DNA from: Codonopsis lanceolata
Lineage: Eukaryota; Streptophyta; Magnoliopsida; Asterales; Campanulaceae
Reading direction: 5' to 3'
DNA length: 64,000 nt
NCBI GenBank assembly: GCA_013146195.2
Contig: CM028378.1
Span: forward strand, 39,206,108-39,270,107
Each line of letters starts with the position of its first letter. Positions within the stretch are counted from its first letter, which is position 1. Positions 45,656 through 57,712 of this stretch are shown here, piece by piece. Both the position numbers and the translations under genes were made by a program. The notes beneath the pieces are model-generated. The model saw only the letters and a program-made list of their open reading frames with translations, was not told the DNA's origin and searched no databases.

Positions 45656-47103
45656 ATATGAGAGATAACGCTGTAATTTTTAAAAACTAAAAAGTTGCAT
45701 AATTTTTTTTAATTTTTATCTTATTTAATTTAGATAGATTTGTTTTACGACTCAGGGCCGGCCCTGGGGTATGTCCAGGGGGGCAACCGCCATGGGCCCC
45801 AAATTTTGGGGGGCCCCGAGTTCATATGTACTTCTATAAGGGGGGTATATGTAAAAAAAAAATTTTACCATTCTTTTACACCAATACGGCAAGGCAATAC
45901 ACGGCTGACGGCAAGGCACAGAGAACGATGACGGCTCTGTCGACTCACCGCTCACACAGAACGAGATGGAACGAGGCATGAACTAATGGACAACGATCTC
46001 CTTCTCCTCTCATCTATTATAAATTTACATCTTACATCATTATCAATTTATATTGGAATACAATTATCGAAATCAAATTGGGGATTTTTTGAATTCTTCG
46101 CTTTGCCTCTAATTCTGTCTTTCACGTAATCACGATTCACGTTGAGCGGCTAAATCTTTGGAATCGCCGACGGCCGACGCAAAATCGTTGGCCGAAATCG
46201 CTACTTGGTAGCCGCACGACGACGACGGACAGCAGGACACTTCATCGGCAAAGACCGACGACTCAAACTCTAAAAGAAGGTATGCTCTCTCTCCGACTCT
46301 CCGGCAGCTCTCTGTAACTGTAGTCTATTACGTCGGTCTGTACTCTGTTACTCTGTAGCTTTGCTACTTTGGTTTTTAGTTTTTATGGAGAGAGAGACTA
46401 GAGAGAGACTGAGAGAAATGTGAGATTGTGACTGAGAGAAAAAGTTTGGTTTTTAGTTTTTATTGAGTTAATGAGTTTGAGTCTTTGACTTTGTGAAATG
46501 TGAGTGACTGTGAGGCTGTCTCTTACTCTCTGTGAGATTGTGATGAGAGAAAAAGTGAAAGACAAATCAGTGGAGAGAAAAAGTGAAAAACAAATAAGTG
46601 AAATCACAATTGTTTAAATATTTGGACCTTTGGTAATTGGGGTAGGTGAAGGTGTTAGGTGTATTTGGTTAATTGTTTTTTTAATTAGGAAGTGTCTTGA
46701 CTCTTGATTAGTCTTTGGATTTTTTTAATCACTGTAATCAGTCATTGACTCATTGTTAATATACATTAGACAATATAAATTAGTCATGAATCATGATCAC
46801 AGATCATCATTGTGAATTTGTGATGATTTTATTTTTGATTTGTTTATGATTTATGAAATTTTGTTTGTTTTCCCAAATTTCCTTGCAGGTTTGCTTGAAA
46901 ATTAGAAATACAAAAAGTCCTATTTACAATAATTTTTGGGTGGATCCTTGGATGTTTTATATTTATATCAACAATTCAACATAAACATTGGAAGCAAAAA
47001 TCAGGTTTTATTGCTCTTTGACTATCATTTTTATTTATTATCGTTATTTGTGTTAGATTTATCTTTGAGTGTTTTATTTTAGAATTGAATTTATAGTGCA
47101 AAC

Positions 47104-49655
47104 ATGTTACCAAGAAAATATTTATCCGGAAGTCAAAAAAGAAATAAAAGAAAAAGAGATGATGAGATGAAGAAAACTCAAAGAGGAGCACTTGATAAGT
47201 TTTTTAAAAATAGTTTTTCCGTTAAAGATCCAATTGATGAATCACAACCGAGTAATAAAGAAGAAGAAAACGAACATATAATGAGTGGGGAAGAAGAAAT
47301 GAAAGATGATGATACTAATGATTTGAATGAAGAAGAAATGAAAGATGATGATACTAATGATTTGAATGAAGAAGAAATGAAAGAAGATGATAGTGATGAT
47401 TTGAATGAAGAAGATGATAATTTAATTGAGAATGAAAATAAAATTGAACAAACTAGTCAAGCTTTGAATATATATGATCCAAGAACTTGGGATAACATTG
47501 ATAATAAAACAAGAGATATTTTAGTGGAGAAAGGTCCTATAAGAGAGAGTAATTTGAAATTTCCTATAGATGGGCTTTCTAGACATTTTGCATATTCTTA
47601 TTATACAAGAAAATTACAAAATGGAGAGAATCAAGATAGAAAATGGCTTGTTTACTCAAAAGATGCGAACAAAGTGTCTTGTTTTGTTGTAAATTATTTA
47701 AATCGGTGCAAAATATTAGTTTGCTAGCAAATGAAGGCCTTGATGATTGGAAACGTTTAAGTGAGAGATTGAAAAAACATGAGAACGGTATTGAACATAT
47801 CAACAATATGAGAATTTGGTTAGATTTGCAAATTAGATTGAAAAAGAATGAAACAATTGATAAAGAGTTACAAACCCAAATTATTGGAAACTAGTTTTGG
47901 TAAGAATTCTTTCTGTTGTAAAATGTCTTTGTACTCGAAATTTGGTTTTTCGTGGAGAAAATGAAAAGATTTACCAAAATAATAATGAAAATTTTTTAGG
48001 GTTACTTGAATTAATTGCAGAATTTGATTTAGTAATGCAAGAGCATTTTAGACGTATTCAAAAAAAGGAAATTCATTATCATTACCTTAGTCATAAGATT
48101 CAAAATGAGTTGATTTCAATATTAGGCTCTAAAGTAAGAAGCACTATAATTGAAAAAATAAAAGAGGCTAAGTATTTTTCGGTGATACTTGATTGTACTT
48201 CGGATGTAAGCCACAATGAACAAATGACTTTAATAATTCGATGTGTTGATATGTTAAGTTGTCCAATAAAGATAGAGGAATATTTCATAGAATTTTTAAT
48301 AGTTGATGATACATCTGGATTAGGGCTTTTCAATGAATTACAATCTGTTTTAGAATTACTCAAACTTGATATTGATAATGTAAGGGGACAAGGTTATGAT
48401 AATGGTTCCAATATGAAAGGAAAACATCAAGGTGTACAAAAGAGATTTCTCGAAATCAATCCAAGAGCATTTTATATGTCATGTGCTTGTCATTCTCTTA
48501 ATTTAACAATATGTGATATGACAAATTCTTGTGTTAAAGCTATCTCTTTTTTTTTGAATTGTGCAACGCATGTATACCTTATTTGCTAGTTCTACAAAAA
48601 GATGGAAAATTTTACTAGATCATGTTCATCAATTAACTTTAAAACCATTATCAACAACAAGGTGAGAAAGTCATGTTAATAGTATTACAGCCATAATCAC
48701 TCAGCCTGAAAAGATAAGAGAAGCCCTATTTGAATTGTCGAGAGTAAGTGAAGATGTCAAAACTAAAAGTGAGGCCGAGACATTAGCAACTCAACTTGAA
48801 AGTTTTGAATTTTTATTGGGCATGACTATATGACATAATATTTTGAAGAAAATTAATTTGATTAGTAAGAAATTACAATCTGAAGATATGCAAATTGATA
48901 GTGCAATAACTATTTTGAAAGGTTTGATTTCATATTTTGAAAGATATAGGGAGGATGGTTATCAAGAAGCCCTAGTATTAGCCAAAGAACTTGCATCTAA
49001 AATGGAAATTGATCCTATCTTTGCTCAAAAACGTAAAATTCGTAGAAAAAAACAATTTGATGAAAATTGTCATGAAGACATATCACAATCTCTTGGGGAG
49101 TCTTTTAAGATTAATTATTTTTTTGTTGTTGTGGATATTGCTATTACATCTTTAAAGAGTAGATTTGAACAATTGAATATTTTTGAAAACATTTTTGGTT
49201 TTTTGTTTAATCCCAAGAAGTTGAATTCATTAGATGATAATAGATTGCATGAATGTTGTGTTAATCTTCAAGTTGCCCTAAAACATAATGAGAAATTTGA
49301 CATTGATGCCAATAATTTATTTTCTAAATTGCAAGTGTTGCAAACGTGTCTACCAAAAGAAATAAAGTCAGCCATCAAAATTCTTGAGTTTGTTAAAACT
49401 TTAGATTGTTTTCCTAATATTTCTATTGCTTATAAAATTTTATTAACTATACCGGTTACTGTCGCATCAGCAGAAAGAAGCTTTTCAAAACTAAAATTAA
49501 TAAAATCATACTTACGTTCAACTATGTCTCAATAAAGATTAAATGGCTTAGCAATTTTATGCATTGAAAATGAGATGGCGAAAAAAGTTAATTTTGACGA
49601 CCTTATTGATGATGTTGCTTCTCAAAATGTAAGAAGATCTAGCATTTTTCAATAA
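47104..49655 (+). pseudogene. hAT transposase of the ZMYM1-like/TTF-zinc-finger type
   Basis: In order: a basic and then acidic N-terminus (MLPRKYLSGSQKRNKRKR; acidic 13-residue repeat at 47290-47406); a TTF-type zinc-finger region (DKVSCF-like, about 47560-47750); a DUF4371-like core with ILDCTSDVSHNEQM and VRGQGYDNGSNMKGKHQGVQ, which carry the conserved Asp residues; the CxxH motif CACHSLNL; and the C-terminal dimerisation block VASAERSFSKLKLIKSYLRS. Breaks are frameshifts near 47690 and 48560, a lesion at 47893, and stops at about 48662, 48831 and 49533. It cannot make a full transposase. Confidence 0.92.
47290..47406 (+). repeat. 39-bp in-frame tandem repeat, three units
   Basis: Units at 47290, 47329 and 47368 encode EEEMKDDDTNDLN twice and a variant once. 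The period is a multiple of three, so the acidic tract expanded without breaking the frame. Confidence 0.95.
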
Positions 49656-49832
49656 TTATTTGATACTTATTTACTCGTGTGCATTTGTTGATTTTGTACT
49701 TTTTTCATTGCTTTTAATGTTGAAAAGTGAAAAAAAAAATTAAGATTTTATTTTTATTTTTCTAAAGGGGGGCCTCACTTTTCATTTTTGCCCAAGGGTC
49801 CTTGAAAATTCAGGACCGGTCCTGTTACGACT

Positions 49833-52800
49833 AAGACGTGTTTTTGGAGACCACTTCTAGATGTTAATAAGTATCTGGTGCAGGGCACTATCGGAGTCAA
49901 CTGTCACTTGGCTTCTTGTTCAGCCTTGGTCAAAGAATCTTAATTTTTGTGATGATATGTTTTGGCTTTTGTTATTTGGGAGAATATTTATTTTTAGTGC
50001 GCTTAAATGTGATTTCACAATTCACAGTCAAAATAAAGTCTGAATGGTCAGCTGATTGGGAAAGGTTTTATAATTTGTTTCGGTTGCGTTACTCCCTTTT
50101 ATTAAATTTTCACGAAACTCCTTCTAACCAAACGGAGTGAGGATCTTACATTCGTCTTTATCTTCATTTAACGGAGTTGGTGATTCTGCTAAAATTAGAA
50201 AGGTCAAAAAAAACACAATGGATGACTTATATAGAAATTAGATGAAACACAACAGATATATTAATTGTAATTTTCCAAAAATTGCACAACTACATACATG
50301 CACTAAAATTTCTTCAATCGGCTATTTTTTTTAATCTCACAATTAATGATGGTATTATAGACATTAGTTTAAATAAATTTGAAAAATAGAAAGACAACAT
50401 TTATTTTGTAACATTTCAAAATAAAGTGGTTGGCACTAATTTCGAAACAAAGATAACAATAAGCATATTATCAATTTTCTTTTTGAGTCTGATTAAAAAG
50501 AAATATAAATACATGGGAGTCCCATAAAAAGAAAATAAGCCATTCTACTAGGGGTGGCAATTTGAGACACGATACGATTGATCGACACACCGACACGAAC
50601 ACGACACGAAATTATAGGGTTTGGGCTGGGGCTTATCGGGTTCGGGTCGTTATAGGGTTAACACGATAAGGCATAATATAAAATGAGTTGTTATCGGACT
50701 GACTTGATAAGCACGGTAAGACACGATAACTAAAATGCGGCTGGCCGCTTGAATGTAGGAGCAGATAAGGCAAGTGTCCTGCTCGGATATGGAAACCTTT
50801 GACTTGTCTTGAAGAGCAAGCTTCCGGGGTTTCTTGCTCAATGCGTGCCCGAGTGAGCAAGGCTCTGCACGGCCATAATAGATAGATTCGTAGATGATGT
50901 GTAATTCCCGTGCATGGCCCCTGGTCGGGCAGGCAGGGCCAGTGCTCGACCAAGTTTGGACGGGATGAGTCTGATTCTTTGCCCGATGTGAGTGTGGTCC
51001 TGGGCATGGCCCCTGATATGCGCAAGGCCTGTGCCCGACCAGGTTTAGACAGGAGTTGCTCTGTCGTTGCTTGATGCCTCGGTTACTTTGTCCGCCATGC
51101 TGGCGGACCTCATATTAATTATGCTCGTGACTGACACGTGATGCTAGCTCGTGCTTCGCTCGTGACCTGACTTGGGCGGGGCACATCAGTAAATGTAACC
51201 TAAATCGATAAAGATATATTTAATGAACTCTTCTGAAATATTTGTAGAGGTCATTTGAACGTTAACTACAAAATAAATTATAATATTAAAAAATTCACAT
51301 TTTCCTCTTTTTTTTTTCTTTTTTTTCATTCATTTTTTAAAATAACAATTGAACAAAATTATAACTTTAAAATTTAATAAACTTCCTTAGAAAAATAAAT
51401 CATAATCACGTACATAAAACCTAGCTAGCTCTACCAAGTACCAACCCAACAATCAATGAGATGAAAAATGTTTAAAGAGAAGCTTATTACTATTATTTAG
51501 TTATTATTTCAAAAACAAAAGGTGAAAGCAAAGAAAACCAACCAAAAAAAAAAAAATTAGAGAAAATGCTTACTTTATAAAAAGTTACTATCTTATCATT
51601 TAATTTTCACCTAAGCTTTCAAATGGTCTCTACAAATGTCACGTCAACAAAGTTGGTTAAATACCTAACAATTGTTATCAATTTAGTTACATTTACCGTA
51701 AATGTATAGTACCAAGGTGTTATTTACAATTACAGTAATACGAGGGTTAAATTGATAATTTCTATATAGTACGACGGCTAAATTAAAATACTCCACTCCA
51801 GTAGTACACTTTATTGGTCAACAAGTAACATAAAAGAAGCACCAACGACTTTTGCTGCCCTTGACCATATCTCTTTAGTCTGGAAAAGGAAAATCTATGC
51901 ATATAAAGACAGTATTAAATTATTAATAAGATAATAATTTTTTGGTAGGAAAAAGAGTGTTAATTTTTGGTCTTAATAAAATGTGTAAATAAAAACTCAT
52001 TCTATCCAAAACCCGAAACAGATATATAAAATATGAGATTGTTGGCCGGTATTTTTTTCCTAAACATATTTTGCTACAGTTTCCTATTCTTTTTTTAATC
52101 GCTAAAGTTTATTTTTTGAAATATTATTCATAAAATGTTTGGATCATCTTCTTCTACAGTTCCGATCAATTCTTTGGAGTTAAAAAATCATCATTGTTGT
52201 GTTGAATGATTTTTCAGTAAAGACGAAGACGGAGGATGTGGGGGAAGAAGAAGAAAAAAGGTTAAAACAGAGGAGAAGGAAGAAGAAGGCGGAGGATATT
52301 CATTATGATTTTGTAGCGCGGTGCAAAATTGGATTAGGTAATTAAAGTTGATGCATTATGGTGCAAAAATTGATGCAAACGCGGTGCACAATTAGATTAT
52401 GTAATTAAATTTGATACTATCACGGTGTAAAAATTAACGCAACGTGATACAAAATTAGATTAAATAATTAAATTAATGTATTATGGTATAAAAATTGATG
52501 CAATTTAAATTAATATATCACAGTACAAAAATTGATGCAACACGATGCATTTGAGCGAGGATCCGTAACGCGGGTCAGACCAATTAAGAGTATTGTAATC
52601 TTTTAGTCCCTAAAAGTAACTTTTTACGATTAAAAAAAATGATAATATAGCGATTGAAAACTTATCAAAATAGACCGATCCGAATATACCCCTATAAAAT
52701 AATGTATTCAAAATCATTTAAGGTCCTCCCCTAAACTACAATAGGTTTTAGTTGACTCATTTCAAGCTCTAAATGAAATTCTTACAGGGAAGCAATAATA

Positions 52801-53780
52801 AAATGTATAAATTATGGTATAGTAAGTTGTGAGAACTTATACCATCTCTAATAAGGAACCCAAATTTGTTCAGATTTTACCCAAAATTAGGTCTATTTTA
52901 ACACCAAACACTATTTTAACTCCAAGGCACAACCCAAAATCTCACCTCCAATAGAATATTCCTTAACATATTCTATTTTTCTTTCTTTACTTTATTTATA
53001 AACATGTATATTAATTTGCTATTAACATTTTAAATAATAATCATTAAGATTGCACAATTAATAATTTTAGTATATTTAATTGTATGTCATTTTATTTGTG
53101 GTGTGTTATATGTATGCATTTTTAAGTTTATAAATATTCTAATAATTTTAATATGCATGCATTTTTTTTAGTTTAAATGTGAAATTGGTGCTCTCTAATT
53201 AGTATAATAATAATTTATTTATTTATTTGTATATAATATATACAAATGATTGAAAAACGTTAATTAATTATAAATTATTGAATTAATAATGTTCAATAAT
53301 TCAAAATACTTAATATGATTATTTATTTGATCTAATATTAGATATTTATTACTTTTTAATATATTTAAATTAAAAAAAATCATATTATAAATAATTTTAA
53401 CAATTGTAATTGTAGAATCATTAAAAATTAATTTATACTATGATCCCTACCAATATCAAATTTGGGGTATAAATAGTGAATCCAAAATTTAGGATAACAC
53501 TGTACATAATCCCAAATTTACTAAATAGTTTGGGGTTGAGTTTGGAGGCCTGGAAATGGATTATGTACCCTTGGAGTTGCTCTCAGAAGTCAGAACGGAG
53601 ACGACCGAACAAAACTCATGAAAAATGTGTGACGCTCGCACACCGGTCCGGGGGTATCAACTATCAAGTGAACCGGTTTCCCACTTTTCTCATTGACTCG
53701 GTTGGTAAAGCCTAAAGCGAAACAGGGATTTTTCAAAATAATGGAGTAATATTTCTTCATGTTGAGCTTCTTCATTTCAT
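49833..53780. other. Noncoding region between hAT element and U-box gene
   Basis: Mostly AT-rich. At about 50549-51190 there is a GC-richer segment starting TAGGGGTGGCAATTTGAGAC with ACACGACACGA-type repeats, probably a transposon fragment. At 52318-52506 there is a 63-bp tandem repeat (separate entry). About 52845-53583 may be a MITE-like element with CATCTCTAATAAGG and CCTTGGAGTTGCTCTC ends. No gene seen. Confidence 0.5.
52318..52506. repeat. 63-bp tandem repeat, three units
   Basis: Units start at 52318, 52381 and 52444 with GCGGTGCAAAATTGGATTA-like sequence, each followed by GTAATTAAA and then AAAAATTGATGCA-type blocks. A partial fourth unit follows. Related to repeats near 42060-42290. 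Confidence 0.8.
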
Positions 53781-53814
53781 CTTCTCTTCCATTCCAGCTA
53801 ACAGCTCTGCTCTG

Positions 53815-54276
53815 GTAGGCTTTTCAACTTTAGCAACCGACTGTTGTTATTAGCTTTACATGATTCTTGTTGCTGAATTGCTACTGTGAGATTTTGTTTT
53901 GAGTGATTTGAGTAAAAATTTCATTCCTTGACCATTGATTCATTGAAGTAAGAATCAGGTGATTGTGTTAGATACCAAAGGTCTTCCAAGCATTTCGGTC
54001 AACGAAGATTTTCCTAAATAATTTAAGACTTCCTTGAGTCAACTAAAGTTTGCCAACTTAATTCATGGTAGAGACTAGAGAGAGATGAATCCTTTTCAAC
54101 TGGATGTAGATGAACCAAATTTAGCATTTTACCTTTCAATTTCTTATTTTGCTGTAGACTCTACTATTTAACCATACTAGATTATGGAGAAAACGTGTTG
54201 CGCAATCTAGCAAGTCTTCTGATTATTTCAATTTTCAAACTCTAACTCAGATATCATCCCCCACTTCCGTCTGCAG
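53815..54276 (+). other. Probable 5' UTR intron of the U-box gene
   Basis: Donor CTCTG/GTAGGC at 53815 and acceptor TCTGCAG at 54270-54276, shortly before the start codon at 54297. The upstream sequence (about 53740-53814), with CTTCTTCATTTCATC, would be the first untranslated exon. Inferred from splice signals only. Confidence 0.55.
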
Positions 54277-54296
54277 AGTGCAGACCAACCTAGAAA

Positions 54297-57132
54297 ATGC
54301 CGAATCATGTTTTTGAAGATTTCAACCATCCCTATATTTCTACAGCAAAAGTAAGCACCAACCTCTCCCCTTAACTTCAAAACTTATGGTGTTCAATTTT
54401 ACGTTTAATCATGTTAATCTATCCCGTCTCTAAACAGTTGATAACTGTATTTCATGGCCACAGGCGCATCGTCTATTATGCCTAGAGCTCAAGAAATTTA
54501 GGGACAAAATTTCACAGATATTTACAGCAATCGAGTCTACTCGACCAGGATGTCAACCAGGGATACAAGCCTTGTGCAAGTTACACGTTTCCATGGAGAA
54601 GACCTCATTACTTCTTCAACACTGTTCTGAGTCCAGCAAACTTTACTTGGTATATTTCTCTTTGTTTGCACATATTTGTCTAGTTATACAGCCAATATTA
54701 TCGACTCCTTGTTGCAAATTTTGGCTGCATCAAGAACATCAAATGGTAATGAAATTAACTCTATTCTTCATTTGGAATAGAACTTCACGTGTGCTTTAAT
54801 GTCTTGTAAAATCATGTGAAGTATGACCAATATGTACGTTGTTAATTCTAAGGAAGATTATCAAAGATAATCGCATAGTTTTGTGATGTATTGACTCTTT
54901 AAATTGTGTTTCATTCTACCACTAGATATTTTTATTTTGAAGCATCCCAGTTCATCTTCTTTGCGCAATAACATCTTTCCCCAAATTTTACAGGCAATCA
55001 CAGGGGATAAATTACTGTTGAGGTGTGAAAAGATTCGAAATTCTTTTGAATCATGTTTGAGCCAAATTCAAAATATGGTTCCATCAAAGTTGGCTCTGCA
55101 GGTTTTTGTTTCACTTTCTATTTCTCTCTGTATCCTCTTCCTATGCCTTCTGCTCATCAAAATTAATGCTATCTGCAGATATCCAGAATTGTTGATGATC
55201 TTAGGTTCACAACTTTTACTGTAGAATCCTCCGAAGATGAGGCGGGGCAGGCTTTACTTGCATTACTCCATCAGGACATAATAGCCTTATCCAGGTCTGC
55301 TAACATGGAGGAACTTAAAGCTTTTAAGCTTGCAGCTTTAAGACTTAACATTACATCTCCCATAGATGTCTTGATAGAGAAAAGGTCTCTCAAGAAGCTG
55401 CTAGGGAAGATCCATGATACCGACAGAATAAAGAAAAAAATTTTGAACTATTTTTTGTATCTCACGAGGAAGTATTGGAAGTCAATTGGGCCTCAAGCCT
55501 CTCATATACTTGTTCCTCCTGAGGAATTCAAATGCCCTCTCTCGATGGGGTTAATGTATGATCCTGTCACCATAGCCAATGGGGAAACATTTGAAAGATT
55601 GTGGATAGAGAAATGGTTTAGTGAGGGTCATGGCACATGCCCGAAGACTCGTACAGAATTGTTTGATTTATCCATGACTCCAAATTTTGCACTGAAGGAT
55701 CTTATTTCAAAGTGGTGCACTGATAATGGAATCACTGATATCAATCCATATCTGCATACAAGCTCTTCACCTCATAACTTGCATAAATTCTCTTTTTCTA
55801 GATCCATTGCAAGTTTTGGCAGTTCTCTCGAGGGTTTGCAGCTTCAAGTCAGCAATGTATCAATTCGATCTTCAGATACCGATAATGATTTGGATTCTCT
55901 GGTTGCTATCCCTGAAGATGGGTTTGGCAGCGATTTACCTCAGATGAATGAAAATGAAAACTTATTCGGATATCAGTCTGCTCCAAATAATGACCACGGC
56001 ACAGATTTATGCTTCCTCGCCAAACTCTCTGCCCTTCCATGGACATTCAGGCGGAATGCAGTTGAACAAGTGAAAAACCGAATCAATGAAAACAAAGGAT
56101 CTTATTTCATGATTTCTACCAGTTATATCCAACCGCTCCTTAAATTTCTGAAGGATGCTCGTTACATGTGTGATTCAAGAGCACAGAGAGATGGCATGGA
56201 GTTGCTTTTGATATTTTTGAGAGAATGCAGGTAACGCACTTCTCTTTCACCAATCTTCATCCTATGTCCTCTTAATTTAGTGGAAGATGCTCATGTTTTT
56301 CTTTTGTGTTTCAGCATAGGGGTTATTGCTCTCTCTCCTCCCTCACTTTCTCTCTGTTGATTCTTCCCGTGCTAATTGGATTTGTATGGTGTTGAACAGA
56401 AGTGAAGTGCCACCTTTGCCAAAAGATGCATTTGGCATGTTGACTTCCTTTCTGGAATCAGAGATGAATGAAGAAATATTTGCAATGGTGGAAGTGCTCT
56501 CTAGCCAGCAGTATTATATATCTGAGATTGTGGCATCTGGTGTTCTCTCTTGCATTCTAAGAGTCCTCGAAGATCCAATCAGCAACTATCACCTGCCTGC
56601 CATGAGAGTACTTTGTAATATTTCGGCTCACACTGATATTGGACATCACATGATATATTTAGCTTACATTCCAACGCTAGTGCCCTTTTTGGACGATCTC
56701 ATTCTTGCTGGCCATTGCATCAAAGTTTTAAAAAATTTGTGCAATATTGAGGAGGGTGCTTTTGAGATTATGAACACTGACAACTGTATCACTTCTATTG
56801 GAGAACTTTTAGAACTTTGCACCGATGAAGAGCAAGAAGTTTGCATGGAAGTTCTACTTTCTTTATGCCATCAACGTGGCGACTTCTGTGAACTAGTCAT
56901 GCAAGAGAGCATTCATTCATCTTTGCACAACATATCGATAAGTGGGAACTCGAGAGGGAAGTTGATTGCAACAGAATTGCTCCAGCTCTTGAAGAATGTG
57001 AAAGATGGTCATTCTCAAGAACGTGACATTGAGTTGCATCCTGACACCGTCTCGGACTCTGCCAAAACACTAGCCGGAAAGAAGTTATCACGATTCTTTG
57101 GTAGAAAGAGAAAACCTTTAGCTAGTGCTTAA
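54297..57132 (+). CDS. U-box/ARM-repeat E3 ubiquitin ligase, PUB5-like
   Basis: Five coding exons: 54297-54350, 54464-54649, 54994-55101, 55179-56230 and 56400-57132. All have GT-AG introns, and the frame is intact for 710 residues. The N-terminal plant U-box (UND) region includes LELKKFRDKI and HCSESSKLYL. The U-box (about 229-302) has FKCPLSMGLMYDPVTIANGE, then FERLWIEKWF, then CPKT. The ARM-type repeat region covers about 370-690. A basic tail (KKLSRFFGRKRKP) ends it. The U-box recruits E2-ubiquitin and ARM repeats bind substrates. Length and layout fit the Arabidopsis PUB5 group. The last acceptor at 56399 was chosen because an upstream alternative (about 56314) runs into a stop. The substrate is unknown. 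Confidence 0.93.
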
Positions 57133-57455
57133 ATTTGTTCATTATAGGACTTGGGGTCGGGTGAGAATTTAGCACCTGGTAAATGTTTCTTGTATTGATC
57201 AAATAGGCCACTTGAGTTCCAGCTGCTTTATACCTGTTAGAAGTGTACAGTCAGTCTTAGTAACAAGATTTTGATAGTTTAGGACTGATTTGGTCTTTCA
57301 TATGTACGGTTCTTTTTGCGAATTGTATATACACCAACTCTAGTGAGGTCTTCAGTCATTTAGGAGGATTGTTCTTTGTTGCAAATTTTGACTTCTCTCA
57401 TCAATAATAATGATTAATTTAACCTCTCTGCCACTTTTCTGTTGCGAATAATATA
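57133..57455 (+). other. 3' UTR of the U-box gene and spacer
   Basis: No ORF. AATAATAATGATTAAT near 57402 contains possible polyadenylation signals for the U-box transcript. Confidence 0.45.
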
Positions 57456-57712
57456 CTCCCTCCCTTCCCAAATTATTGACCAGCTTTTCTTTTTCGTCCG
57501 TTTCAAAATAATTATTTTGTTTGAAGTTTTTCTTTTTAGGACAACATTTTTACTACTTTATTCTTACTTTTTAATCATATTTTAATTATGAGCCACATAC
57601 GCATGGGCTTGAAAGTAAATTACACATCAAATTAATATTAGTAATCTAATCAAATGTGTTTTCTTCAAACGTGCGCTAAATCCACAAAAACGATAATTTA
57701 GGGACGGATGAG
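57456..57712. mobile_element. Stowaway-type MITE
   Basis: 257 bp, ends CTCCCTCCCTTCCC and GGGACGGATGAG, TA on both flanks. Same family and orientation as 4095-4350, and close to the 3' end of the U-box gene. Confidence 0.88.

Larger units (their letters stand above)
45753..49824 (+). mobile_element. Complete hAT-family DNA transposon (4072 bp)
   Basis: Ends CAGGGCCGGCCCTG (45753-45766) and CAGGACCGGTCCTG (49811-49824), each itself palindromic. It is flanked by a perfect 8-bp target duplication TTACGACT (45745-45752 and 49825-49832). It contains a transposase pseudogene from 47104. The first 1.35 kb is untranslated and may contain a leader intron (donor near 46279, acceptor near 46888). The element is structurally complete but no longer autonomous. 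Confidence 0.95.

Noticed and set aside
52845..53583. MITE-like segment before the U-box gene
   Set aside because: The ends are only loosely complementary and no target duplication is visible, so it is mentioned only in the region note.
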